From: Hirsutella rhossiliensis
Taxonomy: Eukaryota > Ascomycota > Sordariomycetes > Hypocreales > Ophiocordycipitaceae
Assembly: GCF_020360975.1 (NCBI RefSeq)
Contig: NW_025408674.1
Coordinates: forward strand, 3,224,001-3,288,000
Length of the DNA stretch: 64,000 nt
Direction: 5' to 3'
Part shown: piece by piece, positions 14,501 to 25,800 of the stretch
Layout of the letters: each line of letters starts with the position of its first letter
Position numbering within the stretch: the stretch's first letter is position 1
Notes under the pieces: generated by a model
What the model was told of the DNA's origin: nothing
Databases searched by the model: none
What the model saw: the letters and a program-made list of their open reading frames with translations, nothing else
Position numbers and translations under genes: made by a program

Positions 14501-17480
14501 TCGCAAAATTTTACTTTCTCCTAAATCTGCTAGTCCTAGAAACTTACGTCTTCGTTCTAACGCAGCTAGCTAGTTTTCTAGTTAATTAATAGGTTGCTCT
14601 CCTATAGCTATAGAAGCCCTAATATAAGGTCGTGTTCTTTAATATCTATAATATCGAAGTCAACTTATTCGTCGTAGCCCTAGATATTAATATCGAGGTA
14701 ATTAATCTCTATATTAATAATTCCGTTATTATAGTTAAAGGCCTCTCCTTCGATATTCGTAAGTTTATATAGATCTATCTTATATCTCTATATAAGTCGG
14801 TAACGATTAACGACTCTAGGTAAAACGTAATTGCCTATCGCGCCGTAGTTTAAAAGTATATATACGTAATATCCCGCGATTTAGATATCTAATACTATTT
14901 AGTCGCTATAGCTTGCCGTTGCTATGCATAAGGTCCTTAGATCTTATCGTGTCGTGCTAGTCTATAGCCCTTTTATAGATAGCGTACCTCGTTTTTTGCC
15001 TAGTCCTTATTCGTTTTATTTGGGTATTCTTCTTCGATTTATTATTAATATCGTTTCTTTATATTTTCGTCGCATAGTATCGTATCGGGGCTTAAGAGAC
15101 TGATTTCTTATAGCTAATCGAAGATTTCTTATTTCTTAACGCTATATCGTTTACATTATACTACTTCGTAGTTAATTACGTACTATGCTTCGTAATTCTA
15201 TTCGTTTTCGTACTAAAGGTCGAGTTTTCGTTCTACGTCTTTCTATTTCGCACGTAGTGTTTTTATATCGATTCTCTCTTAGTCGAATGCGGCTTATAGC
15301 CTTCGTACGTATTGCTAATAATCTTTTAGTGCACCGTTATATCGTTTATACTATGCTCGTGCTTTTTCGTGTTTATAAACTCTATAGTTTAGGTATACGC
15401 ATTCGTTATAATCTTCTTTATCGCATTTAATTCGTTACGTAAGTCTTTAGAAGATTAATAGTTTAGATACCTTAGAGCGAGTAGCGCTATGCTATTCCTC
15501 TATTTTAGCGTGTTTATAGATTTTATATATCTCCGAAAGACATCTCGTTAATAAACCGTAATTATCGCGGCATTTAAGTAGCGTGCCGTAATCGGGTTCT
15601 AATAATATAACTTAGTCGTTCGGGTAGCGTTAATCGATTTTCTAGTATTCTAGTTCTATGCTTAGGTAGGGTTTCGAAAGTACTTATCCCTCGAACCTAA
15701 CCGGGAAGGCGTCGTATCGTGCCTTTATCTAGAAGTATATTATGCAATCTAGGTAGACATATAATATCTATAAAATATACTTATAGTGCTTATAAGTAAG
15801 TAGTGTTTATAGATCGTCTCTAAATTCTCCTCGTAGTTACTATTCTCGTTATAGAGCTATAAAGGTGTCGACTATAGCGATAGCTATAGCGTAGTCTCCT
15901 CCGCGTAGTGCCGGTTAATATGGAATTAATATAGCTTATTAGTTTTCCGTAAGAATTTAAGGTGTTTATTAGGTTCTAATTTTAAGCATTTCTTCGAATT
16001 CTTCGAAGTATAGAGCGTATTCTCTAATCGTAGTATTTTCCCTTAGTAGCGAGGGTAGTAGTATAAGTTCGTTCTTATCTTCCGTTTCTCTAGGTATTTC
16101 TTATTCTTTAGAGCTTATATCGTTAACACTTCGTTATTCTTCCTTAGGTTATTATCTAAGTTTCGTAAGTATAAGGGCTATATCTATATCTTCTTTATTA
16201 TATTGTTTATAGACTGCCTATCGTTGTTATCGATTTTTATTTCGTATATCTTCCTAGAATCGTTTGCCGTTCTTCCTAATCTAGTCTTAGGAGACTCCTT
16301 TAGGATAGGGGTATTCCGGTTCTGCGAATTTAACTTATTTCTATATTTTAGGATCCCTTCGTTATATTATTGCAAGGGTTTTCTTTAGTTGCTTTAGGAA
16401 CTATCCGGTACCGTTTTTATCGCTTAAGTATACCGTGCATTCGTCGTCGTAGTATATAGTCTAACTAAGGAGTTTATGCTTTAGTTCCTATCTATTAGTA
16501 GCGTTTAGGTGTTTCTTACCTTCTAGGGCTAGTGCCTAGTAGGTTTTCTTCTCCTTACGAGGTTATCTATATTCTTTAGAGTAATGTCTAAGTTTCCCGT
16601 AGTTAAAACACTTTCCTTTGCTTTTCTATATTGCATCTAGATCTATCCTACCTAGGTTAGTTATATAGGCGTAGGCAATAGGAGTTTCGCGCTTCTTTTT
16701 ATAGTTAGCGCGTCGGTTAAAGTTATTCCTATAGGAAGGGTTCTAGTTTCCTCTTCCTTACTTCTTTTCTTAGCGTCGCGTATACTATCTATCGTCGATT
16801 CGTACTACTATAGCAATATAGTCTAAGAGGTTATTAGGTCGATTTTCCTTATAGAGCTCGTCCTTAACTTCTTCTTTAAGCCCGTCGTAGAATCATAATA
16901 TAAGAGGTTCGTCGTCCTAATTAAGCTTTAAGGTAACTTAACGGAACTTCGTAGCATAATCCGATGCTAAGATTCTTTATCGGAGTTCTCGAAGTTTCTA
17001 TTCGGCTTCTTGTTCCTCGTCGGTTATTCTAAATACTTTCGTAATAGCTTCTTTAAATCCTTAGAAACTAGCAAAGACTTCGTCTATCTCGTTATCTCGT
17101 CGCGCTAGTTAGTTATCGAGAAAGTCCCTTATAATAGGTCTAAACTAAGCGAGTGCCGTTCTAGATAAATAATTTCCTATGTAGAGTACCTTTTCGACTA
17201 GGTCCGAGAGTTTAGTAAGGTAAAACCGGTGGTAGGCTTTAAGTTAGGTAAGAAAGTCTCGAAGCGTGCCGTAAGTACCGTCGAATAGTCCTAGCTATTT
17301 TAGTTTAACTACTTCTCCGAGGTCCCTAACTTATCCGTTGCCTCCTCCGTTCCTAAGTAACTATACCTTATATCGAAGGGCGATGATTTCGCGTATTATA
17401 TCCTAAGGCGATATAGTAGCTCTAGAGTTAGTTAATCTAGCTTACTATATAGGCATATTAATAGTTACGATATTGCTTAG
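11600..17480 (-). pseudogene. gag-pol of Gypsy copy 1, RIP-mutated
   Basis: On the minus strand the order is Gag (about 17450-16500), protease, RT, RNase H, integrase. A damaged zinc knuckle is visible near 16560-16610 (GKCFNYGKLRHYSK, with one Cys changed to Tyr in the RIP manner). The RT is clear at about 14030-13780, including LRLVIDYRRLND and WFIALDLKGAYNLIRI. The integrase zinc finger (KECELCARSKAKRY) lies near 12490-12420. Integrase core sequence (NHGLPNEIVS) lies near 12190. In-frame TAG/TAA codons make it non-functional. Short plus-strand open frames at 15185 and 16203 are shadows of this region. Confidence 0.85.
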
Positions 17481-17517
17481 AGTAACGCAGTATTGCACTA
17501 AATAAGAGCTTTTAACG

Positions 17518-17997
17518 TATAACGACCGGTGTTATTCCTAAGGGATAAACCTATCGAGGGGTTTATATTAGTAGATATAATAGGGCGTAGTCTAAGCAAT
17601 AATATATATATTACGTTAGTAATAAGTTAGAGGTCGTAGACCGTAGACTATAACTAGGTAATTAAGTGATCGGAATTAAAGATAAGATCGTAATAGAGAT
17701 CGTAATAATTATATTAAAAGCTATCGAGCTATCTATCTAAAGGAGTGTTCCGTTCCTTCCTTATATATCTCGAGAGCTTCCCTAGATCGCCGAGAGCATT
17801 AGGTGATCCCGTCGCCTAGGAGCGCTAGGGCGCTAGGGCGATCCTACGATCCTAGCCGTAGAGCGTTAGAGCGCTAGAGTGACCCGTCGCTCTAAACTTA
17901 ATTGGCCCGTCGGTCCGTCTAATATTCCTTGCTCCCCACGTTACGTGTCCTCGTGACATGTGCTGGTCCCGCGGTTTGCTGGACCGTGGTCGTAACA
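17518..17997 (-). repeat. Gypsy copy 1, 5' LTR
   Basis: 480 bp, paired with 10123-10602. Its outermost stretch, from about 17935 to 17997, still contains CpA and TpG (for example GTGACATGTGCTGG), whereas the rest of the element is depleted. RIP therefore stopped inside this LTR. Confidence 0.92.
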
Positions 17998-18002
17998 ATC
18001 TA

Positions 18003-20178
18003 CCTACTAAGGTAACTACCTTAGTAGGAATATCTTTTCGGACCCTTATAGCTATAGTAGTAGAATTCGACCTCGAACTTAATTAGATAGATATAGTTAA
18101 CGCCTTTATTAACTACTTACTTAAGGAAGAAAAAGTTATCTATATATAACTTCCTCTTAGTTTCTAATAGCTAAGAAAGGTTCTATAGCTTAGGAAAGCT
18201 CTATACGGATTATAAAGATTACCCCTTCTTTAGTAATAGTATTTAATAGGTTCCCTTAAAGCCCTAGGCTTTAAGAAAGTCCCTTAGGAACCTTATATAA
18301 TATAGAAGGGAAAAATCACGGTCTTCTTTTACGTTAATAATATTATCTAGGCTTACCTAAAAGAGGAAGAAGTAAATATAAGGGAGGCTATAAAAGGCCT
18401 ATAATAAAGGTATAAGATAACTAGGCTAAGGGAGCTAAAGTAGTTCCTAGGGATACGAATCCTTAGGAATAGGTCCTAATAGACTATCTAGCTTACCTAA
18501 GACGCCTATATCGATAAGGTCGCTTATAAATTCCTCCTTAAATCCCTCGATAAGAAGCTTCCCTCTATACTAATATTAAACGAATAGCTTTTACCTAATC
18601 TATCCTTTTAAGCTAGGGAGTAAGAGAAATACTAATATTAATAAAAGGTAGGCTCCTTGCTTTTTTTTTAGCTATTTCTACTAGACCGGATATCTCTTTT
18701 ACGGTCTCCTAGCTAGCTAGGTATAACTAGAATCCTAGCCCTAGGCACTAAGAAGTAGTAGACTAAGCAATCCTTTATCTCTATTTAACGAGATTATATA
18801 GTCTATACCTAGGAGGGCAAGAAAGGAAATTAGCTACCGAAATCTTCCTTTATTTAAGCGATTCGTCCTTTATTAATAATTCCTTAAATAGAAAGAGCTT
18901 ATAAGGGTATATTATATCCCTTTTTAGAGGAACTATTACTTAGAGAGCTTTAAAATAAGCTACTATTATAACTTTAAGTATAGAAGTAGAGCTATTAGCT
19001 CTTTTAAAAGTATTAAAAGAAGCGATTTTCCTTAGCTAGCTACTAATATCTCTATAACTATAAATTCCGTTACTATTAGCTATAAAATACGATAATATAT
19101 AGACTATATAAATTCTTATAGAGGAAAATAGTAAGCTATTAACCTAGCTATAGTATATCGATATCTACTAATATTAGTTACGCTAAGAAGTCTAAAGGGG
19201 ACTTATTTCCGTCCGTTAGGTTTTAATAGTATTAATAAAAGCTAACGGTCTTATAAAGCCCCTACTAAAGTAAAAGCTAGCTGTCTTTTTATAGTAAATT
19301 AGGCTAGAAGACGTTCGAGAAAAGCTATCCTTAGAGGCCCGCCTTAAGAGGCTATAAGAGGAGCTAATAGTACGTAAGAGGAAGGAGACGTCTATAGCTA
19401 AAGAGAGGAATTAGGACTTATCTTAAAAGAGGGCCCCTAGCTTAATTAAGACTTATTCTTCTTAAAAGGCTCCCTTTTTAGGGACTTATCCTTAGAGAAG
19501 CCCCCCTTTCTTATAGGACTTAATATCCTCCTTAAGGCCCCTTTTTCCTAAAGTAGGTCTAAAAGAGCCTAGGGCTAAAACCTAGATTTCTTAAGTAAGG
19601 GATAAGTATAGACTAAGACCTCCTTTATACGCTTACTAGCCTAGGTATTTAGCTTTACCCTTTCTATAAGGGCAGGCTATAGCTAAGGGGGTATATCGCG
19701 AAGCGTAGCTTAATTTCGTAGTTCTTAGAGATCTCCCTTAGTAAAAGGGACCTAGGAAGCTAAAAAATAGGTTTTAAGGAAGGAGCTAAAAGGAGGTATA
19801 GAGAGGAGGGTAGGGGTAAGAGGGGAAGTAGATAGTAGCAATAGCTTCTTATAGAGGTAGCGAAAAATAAGACGGATATACCGGTAATAGCTAGAAAGGA
19901 GGGGAAACCCTAGTAAAAAGCTTAGTAGTTAAGAGGATATTAATAGCTTCTTTAAGTAGGATCTTCTTTATTAATTAAGATAGTAGATAGGTATAAAGAG
20001 GGGCGTTAGATAAAGGAAAGAAGGATAATTAAGGTAATATAATAATTACTCCCCTACCTTAATTACTACCCCTATAAGAATTATATATCTCTGCCCTACC
20101 TATCCGACCCCTTACTTTTAATTTCACCTTTATATATTTTTATATACTTCTTATATCTCTCTTTATAAGAATTTTAAT
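18003..20178 (+). pseudogene. Ty1/Copia element, second part (RT, RNase H, 3' end), RIP-mutated
   Basis: This continues the element interrupted at 10122. The plus strand reads VVEFDLELN and VNAFINYLL, then KALYGL near 18190-18220 and VFFYVNNII near 18320-18350; the latter corresponds to the YVDD box, with Asp codons altered. RNase H follows at about 18840-19110 (FLYLSDSSFINNS, then VELLALLKVLKEAIFLS). A purine-rich region occurs at about 19780-19910. The terminal 220 bases match the reverse complement of 42159-42360, which fixes the likely 3' end near 20178. Confidence 0.75.
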
Positions 20179-20400
20179 AGATAATACTACTACTATTAAA
20201 TTAGTAGAAAATCCGGAATTTTATAAAAGGTCTAAGTATATAAGATTAGCTTATTATTATATTAAAATTAGTATAAGAGAAGGGGAAATTAGAGTTTTTT
20301 ATATTAAATTAAAAGATACTATAGCTAGTATTTTTACTAAGATTTTAGGACCTAAATTACTTTATATATTTAAAGACGGTCTATCTTTAAAATAAGTCCC
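20179..20400 (+). pseudogene. Fragment of a second Copia element (C-terminal RNase H)
   Basis: The plus strand reads DNTTTIKLVENPEFYKRS and then REGEIRVFYIKLKDTIASIF. This is the conserved C-terminal end of Copia RNase H, and here the frame is nearly open. It begins directly after the end of the first Copia element, which suggests that the first element inserted into it. Confidence 0.7.
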
Positions 20401-21055
20401 TAAGTAATTAAAAGGGGGTTTTAAATATTTCTTATACTTTCTATATCTTTCCCTTACTAGGTTTTTCCTTTTATTAAGTTTCCTAGAGAAATATTTACTA
20501 GGTTTTTATCTATAAGGATTTTCCTAGTAATAATAGGTTTTACCTTATATAAGGTTATCCTATAAATAATTACTATAACTATAGATTTTTCCTACTATAG
20601 GTTTTTCTACTAGTATATACCTAAGGATTTTCTTTTCCTAAGAAAGAATAGGTTTTTATATATCCTATTTAGGTATAAGAGTAGTTTTCCTATTAAAGGT
20701 TTTACCCTATATATATACTACTATAAATAAATTAGTAAAGAGTATATAAATCTACTTTTTAAGGGAGGCTATAAAGAATAGTATTTTCCTACTATAAATA
20801 AAGTAGCTATATATACTCTCCCGATTATATAAGCTAATAAGTAGTATATTAATTATAGATAAAATTATATCTTATAAACTAATATTACTTATTATTTTTT
20901 ATACTATTATATATTAAATAAGTTACCGGTTATTATATAATCTAAAATTAAAGGAATAAAGCTAGCTTAAAATACTAGCTAAGATATCTTAAGAATACTA
21001 GTATAACTAACCTCCTTTTAATATAAATACTAGCGGAACTAAGATACTTCTAGCT
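20401..21055. other. AT-rich, RIP-mutated DNA, probably the 3' end or LTR of the second Copia
   Basis: This strongly AT-rich stretch follows the RNase H fragment. It contains repeated TTTTCCTA-type segments, no open frame and no recognised domain. Its position suggests Copia 3' non-coding sequence or LTR, but no partner LTR was found. Confidence 0.4.
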
Positions 21056-21300
21056 ATACTTAAGATATTATTATTATTAAGATTAAACTAGTAACCTATC
21101 TAAAGGTATCTAGAACTTCGGCGTTAAATAAGAGGGAAAAACTAAAGTACTTAAAAGAAAACCCTCCCCTCTTTTATAGCTAGTCCGCCCTTATACTAGG
21201 TCGCGGTTATAATATATAGGAATCTTACGCTAGCTATCTTAGGTATCGTTATAGTTAGTTAGAATTATATTAGCCCCGCTATAAAGTAACCTTAGAAAGT
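21056..21300 (-). repeat. LINE 3' end, minus strand, with ATT-repeat tail
   Basis: The sequence ATTATTATTATTAAGATTA and the following 150 bases match the reverse complement of 56600-56753. That segment is the 3' end of the LINE inserted in Gypsy copy 2. This is a second, RIP-mutated copy in opposite orientation. The upstream limit is approximate. Confidence 0.6.
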
Positions 21301-21759
21301 AACTCCTTTATATACGTAGGGTATATAGCGTTAATTAGTAATATAAGCGTTTTTAGTTAATAGTTAATAGTTAATTATATAATTATCTTTAACCTTATCC
21401 TATAACGATATCTTCCTAGGCTCTACCTTATTTTTCCGCTATAAGGCTTAGCGGGCTATTTTTTATTAATACTAGCCTTTAGCCGGGCCGGTGGTTAGGT
21501 TATCGCACCGGCTTCGCGCCGTACCTATTAAGTTACTAGTATCGGCCCTAGGTTTTTATTTTCCCGGTCGGGGGGCCCGGACCGGGGTTAAGGGGAGGTC
21601 CTAATAAATTTATCGCTAGGTCCGGGTAGGCAAGGTCTAGGCCGGCCTACTTATAGCGGGGCTAGACTACTAGTATATTTATAGGCGCTTTTAGAAGCGC
21701 TAATTAGCTAATTAATAAGTAGGTTAGCGTAGTCTATTAGTCCTACTAAAACTTAATCG
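21301..21759. other. Mixed RIP-mutated DNA with a GC-rich patch, no gene identified
   Basis: About 21485-21620 is noticeably richer in G and C (for example CGGTCGGGGGGCCCGGACC) than its surroundings. It may be the remains of a GC-rich repeat, possibly more of the LINE. No coding sequence was recognised. Confidence 0.4.
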
Positions 21760-21839
21760 TGCCCCCGGCTAGATTCGAACTAACTCTAGCGTTATAGCTA
21801 GTAGGCTTCCTAGGTATATAACTACTATACTACGAGGGT
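21760..21839 (-). tRNA. tRNA-like relic (degraded tRNA gene or tRNA-derived repeat)
   Basis: On the minus strand the acceptor strands ACCCTCG and CGGGGGC pair at six of seven positions, one of them a G-U wobble. The first pair is A-C, as expected from RIP of a G-C. The T arm GTTAG-TTCGAAT-CTAGC is intact with a consensus loop. TAGTATAGTAGT resembles an A box. The 80-nt span exceeds a simple tRNA by about seven, so a short intron or indel is possible and the anticodon cannot be assigned. It lies about 1 kb from the gene island. Confidence 0.45.
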
Positions 21840-22827
21840 TAGATTATACTATTATAAAGTAAGTAAAGGTATAGGCTTAAGTACGGTTTATTAAAAGAAG
21901 GTTAATAATCTATAAGGGAGAAAAGGAAGAAAAGTATAGGCTTACCCTATATAAGTATAGAAGCTACTTATATATAGGCTTAGCCTAGACTTTAGTCTAG
22001 ACTTATATAAGGTAAAAGCCCTTATAATATAGCCTTATACTAGTAAAAGCTTATTATAAGCTATAATTATATATAAAAAGAACTTAGGTTATAAGGGAGA
22101 TCCTATTAATATCTTACTTATATAAGCTAACCGCTTAATAATAATAGTATTATTATTATAAAGGAACTATTAAATAAAGTTATATACTATATAATAGGTT
22201 TTAAAGCCTAGGGAATATAATAAGAGCTAAATTATATATTTATACTCTTTATAAGTACTATAATAAAATTAGTAAAAGTTATTATATAATAGTATTAACT
22301 AAAATCTTACTAAATAGCTTTATAAATAAAAAGAAGATATATAAGAAAAGTATACCCTACTTTATATTATATTTCTCTTTATAAAGAAATACTTAATAGT
22401 ATTAAGAAAGGTACTATTAAAAAAACTATATTAATTAAGATATAGTTAGTAGCTTATAGTTCTTTAAATAAAATATTAAGTCTAGTATATATTTAAATAT
22501 CTATTATATTAGTAGGTATAAAGCTTATATTTTCTTTTCTTTTTCTTCTTATAGTTATTTATATAAAGATTAAATTCAATACTTAATTATAAGTTTTATT
22601 TAACTCTTAAAATAGTTAATCTACTAGATTTATCCTACCCTTTTACTATCTAGCTTTATATATAATAAAGTTTTATAGAAATATATATTAAGCCCTTAAT
22701 ATTTAGCGAGACGCTTTATATTATTAAACATTAGAAAATTCACCGCTAGTTTCTTTGTCTTATATAGGTGCTTTAGCCCGACCTTAGTAAGAACTTTAAG
22801 AACGCTTCTCGCCTTAGTCTAGAAAGG
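21840..22827. other. AT-rich DNA between the repeats and the polyketide synthase gene
   Basis: This DNA is very AT-rich, with no open frame and no recognised domain. From about 22730 CpA and TpG reappear (TTCACC, TTTGTC, GGTGC), so RIP fades over roughly the last 100 bases before the synthase stop codon. Confidence 0.5.
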
Positions 22828-25800
22828 CTAGGCCGCCTTCTCTGCGTGCTTAATCTTCGTCTTCTTTAAGACCAGCGCAGCAAGGTCCCCAATCGTCCCC
22901 GCAGTAAGTAGCTCAAGGACCTGTAAATGTGCCAAGTACTCTTTTCCTATCCAGTTGCGAAGCTCAATAGCGTTTAACGAGTCCAAGCCGTAAGACTTGA
23001 CGGAGCTGCCCGAGTCTATATCGCCCGGTTGGAGCATCAGGATGGCGCAGAGCTTATCCCGGATTCTGTTCGTAGCACCTTCAACTGCCTGCTCGTACGT
23101 AGCCGCCCGGGTCATCTCCTCCTGGGCGGACGCGGATTGCGAGCCCTCGTCCCCTTCGGAACTTTGGTTCTCCGCGAGCAGGGCGTCACGGAGATGAGCA
23201 AACTTAGCATCATCGGCGTAGAAGGGCAACGAGGTGCCATTGAAGTTCAAGCCCGTAATGACTTGGTTGTTAGAGAACTGAGAGATTTGTCCGCAGATGC
23301 CGGCCTCCACTAAGGCGAGGACTTGTGTCTCTCCAAAGGTGCTTCCAGCCAGTGTCTGAAGAATCTGGCTCTGACGCGCCGAGTTCTCCGCTAAATACCC
23401 GACTCCTTCGACTGCTGTTAGGTCGATCGTCGTCGCCGGAAGGCCCTGCTTTGTCCTGTGCTGAACAAATGCATCCAGAAAAGTGTTTGCAGCGGCATAG
23501 GCGGCCTGGCCCCTGTTGCCGACAATGCCGGCCACCGAGGACAGGACAATGAAGAAGTCGAGTTTTTGACCAGTCAGAGCGCGATGGAAATTCCAGGTGC
23601 CTGACAATTTCGCTTCGACAACTTGGTTGTAGTCATCAAAGGTCATCTTCTCAAACAAGACGTCTCGGAGTACCATGGCGGCGTGAACAACGCCCTGAAT
23701 AGGAGGCAATGCCTTGGCCCACTCGACGACCGCCTTCACGCTGGCTTCCTTGACAACGTCGCATGACTTGACGTGGATGGTGGCCCCTAATTGACTGCAT
23801 TTTTGGGACAGGCAATCCAGTTCCGCAGTCATACGACCATTTCGGGACAGGAGTACGATGTGTCTCGCACCATGGTGGACCATCCACTTGGTCATGGACC
23901 GGCCCAGACCACCGGTGCCGCCAATGATGATGTACGTCGCATTCTGCTTTAAGAACCCGGAAGCCCGGCGATGAGTAACCTATAACTTCCGGTTAACATG
24001 GCGAGTGAGACCTGGCGGCCGGAGAGATGTCTTACCTTGACCTGTTCTCCAACACGAGGGGCAATAATTATCTTTCCGGTGGACTTGCCACTCTGCAGGG
24101 TGCGCATGGCGGACTCAATCCCCGAGATGCCCAAGACGGTGATTGGTTCAATGGCGGATATTTGCTTGCTACCGAGTAGTTTCATGACGGCGTTGAGAAC
24201 GCGGCCCATTACCTGGGGTCGTTCGGCAGCAACAAGCGTCAGATCGACCGAGCTAAAGGTGACGTTGTGCTCAAATTGGCCCATGTCCAATCTGGTGTTA
24301 GAGGTGATGTCTCGCTTGCCGATTTCAATAAAGCGACCAAAGTGTGCCAAGGATTCCCATGACTCCCTTAGGAGCTCGCCGGCCAAGGAGTTGATAACCA
24401 CATTAACACCCTCCCCACCAGTTGCTTCGCGGATGGCGGCCCCAAACGTTGAGTCGCGGCTGTAGAAGATGTGGTCTTCCGGGACCCCATACTTCTCCAT
24501 AATGAGTTGCTTCTTGTTAGGGCTTCCAACTGTTGCAAAAATCTCAGCCCCGATCATCTGCGCTAGCTGGATAGCTGCTTGACCGACGCCACCAGAGGCG
24601 GCATGGATGAGAATCTTTTCGCCAGATTCTAGGTGAGCAATGTCAACGAGGCCGTAGTAGGCTGTGCTATAGACGACGGGAATCGAGGCGCCTTCCTCCA
24701 TAGTCATGTGCTGCGGCATTTCGGCAGCGCTAGTAGCTTTGCATCTCGTGTAGGTCCCGTAGGCGCCACGCGACATGGCGCAGACTCGGGCACCGACAGA
24801 GAGGGACGTCACCTTGGCGCCAACCCTAGCGACGGTGCCGCTGCACTCGACACCCAGATAGGGACTGCCAACCTGTCCCATGGTGATGACAACATCCTTG
24901 AAGTTCATGCCGGTGGCTGCGATCTTAATTTCGATGTCATCATCGCCTAACGGTTGTTCAACCTCGTCACGGAAGTAAAGCGAATCAAGTGCACCATAGG
25001 TCCCAATGGCAATCTCCAGGCGGCGGTTCTCTTGCTCAAACGGCTGGAGATATGGCCCTGAAGGCTGTGTCTGACGGTGGATGAGCTGGTTCATGTCAGG
25101 GTCCTCGACTACGCGAGGGACGGCCAGCTTGCCCTGTTCCTCGGCAAACTCGAAGTCGCTGGGCCCGTCCTCGTGCTCCGACTCTATAACCTTCTTGAGA
25201 GCCTGGATAATGAGCTCGCAGCGAGCGCTGTTGTCCAGCTGAGAAGCAGGATCAAGGTCAAGAGTCGCTGCCAGCTTGCCTGTCTCTGATCGAACAGTGC
25301 GAAGCAGGCCTTGCGACAGAGCCTTGTCTGGGTGCAAGGCATTTTTTGAGGTGCCACTTCCGACCCAAAGCACTGCAGAAGCCGTCAGGATAAGGCGTTG
25401 CAGCCTGTCGAAATCCTTGGCGTTGATGCCGGCAATGAATGGACTGTCGAGCTCGTAGAGGGCGATGCAAATCTTGTCCGAAGCCACGAGCTTGTCAAGG
25501 GCACAAACGGTAGGAGACGCTCCTGTTTTCAAGAGGAGAAGGTCCATGAGTGATCGGACCATGGGATCATTCTCGGTCTTATCCGAGACGATGACAACGG
25601 GTGCCGTGAAGTCTGCCTCCAAAGCGCTGCTGCCATTCGCGTGACCGTTGACGCCGTTGGCATGCCCGTTTGCGCCGTTAACACCGTTGACATGTCCCTT
25701 GACGCCATTAGAGCCGTTAGCATGTCCATCGACACTATTTATTTCGTGGTTATGGCCATTCTGGCTGCTACTGTTCGCCTGAGCCTTCTGGACTCTGCCG

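Larger units (their letters stand above)
10123..17997 (-). mobile_element. Complete Ty3/Gypsy LTR retrotransposon (copy 1)
   Basis: Two 480-bp direct LTRs (10123-10602 and 17518-17997) bound the element. It is flanked by a perfect 5-bp target duplication ATCTA (10118-10122 and 17998-18002). It interrupts the RT region of a Copia element whose reading resumes at 18003. The gag-pol relic lies on the minus strand, so the right LTR is the 5' LTR. On the minus strand the LTR begins TGTTACGAC. The internal region is RIP-mutated but less so than copy 2 at 46829-60109, and several motifs such as the integrase zinc finger are still readable. A plus-strand accessory reading frame lies between the left LTR and the end of pol. 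Confidence 0.92.
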
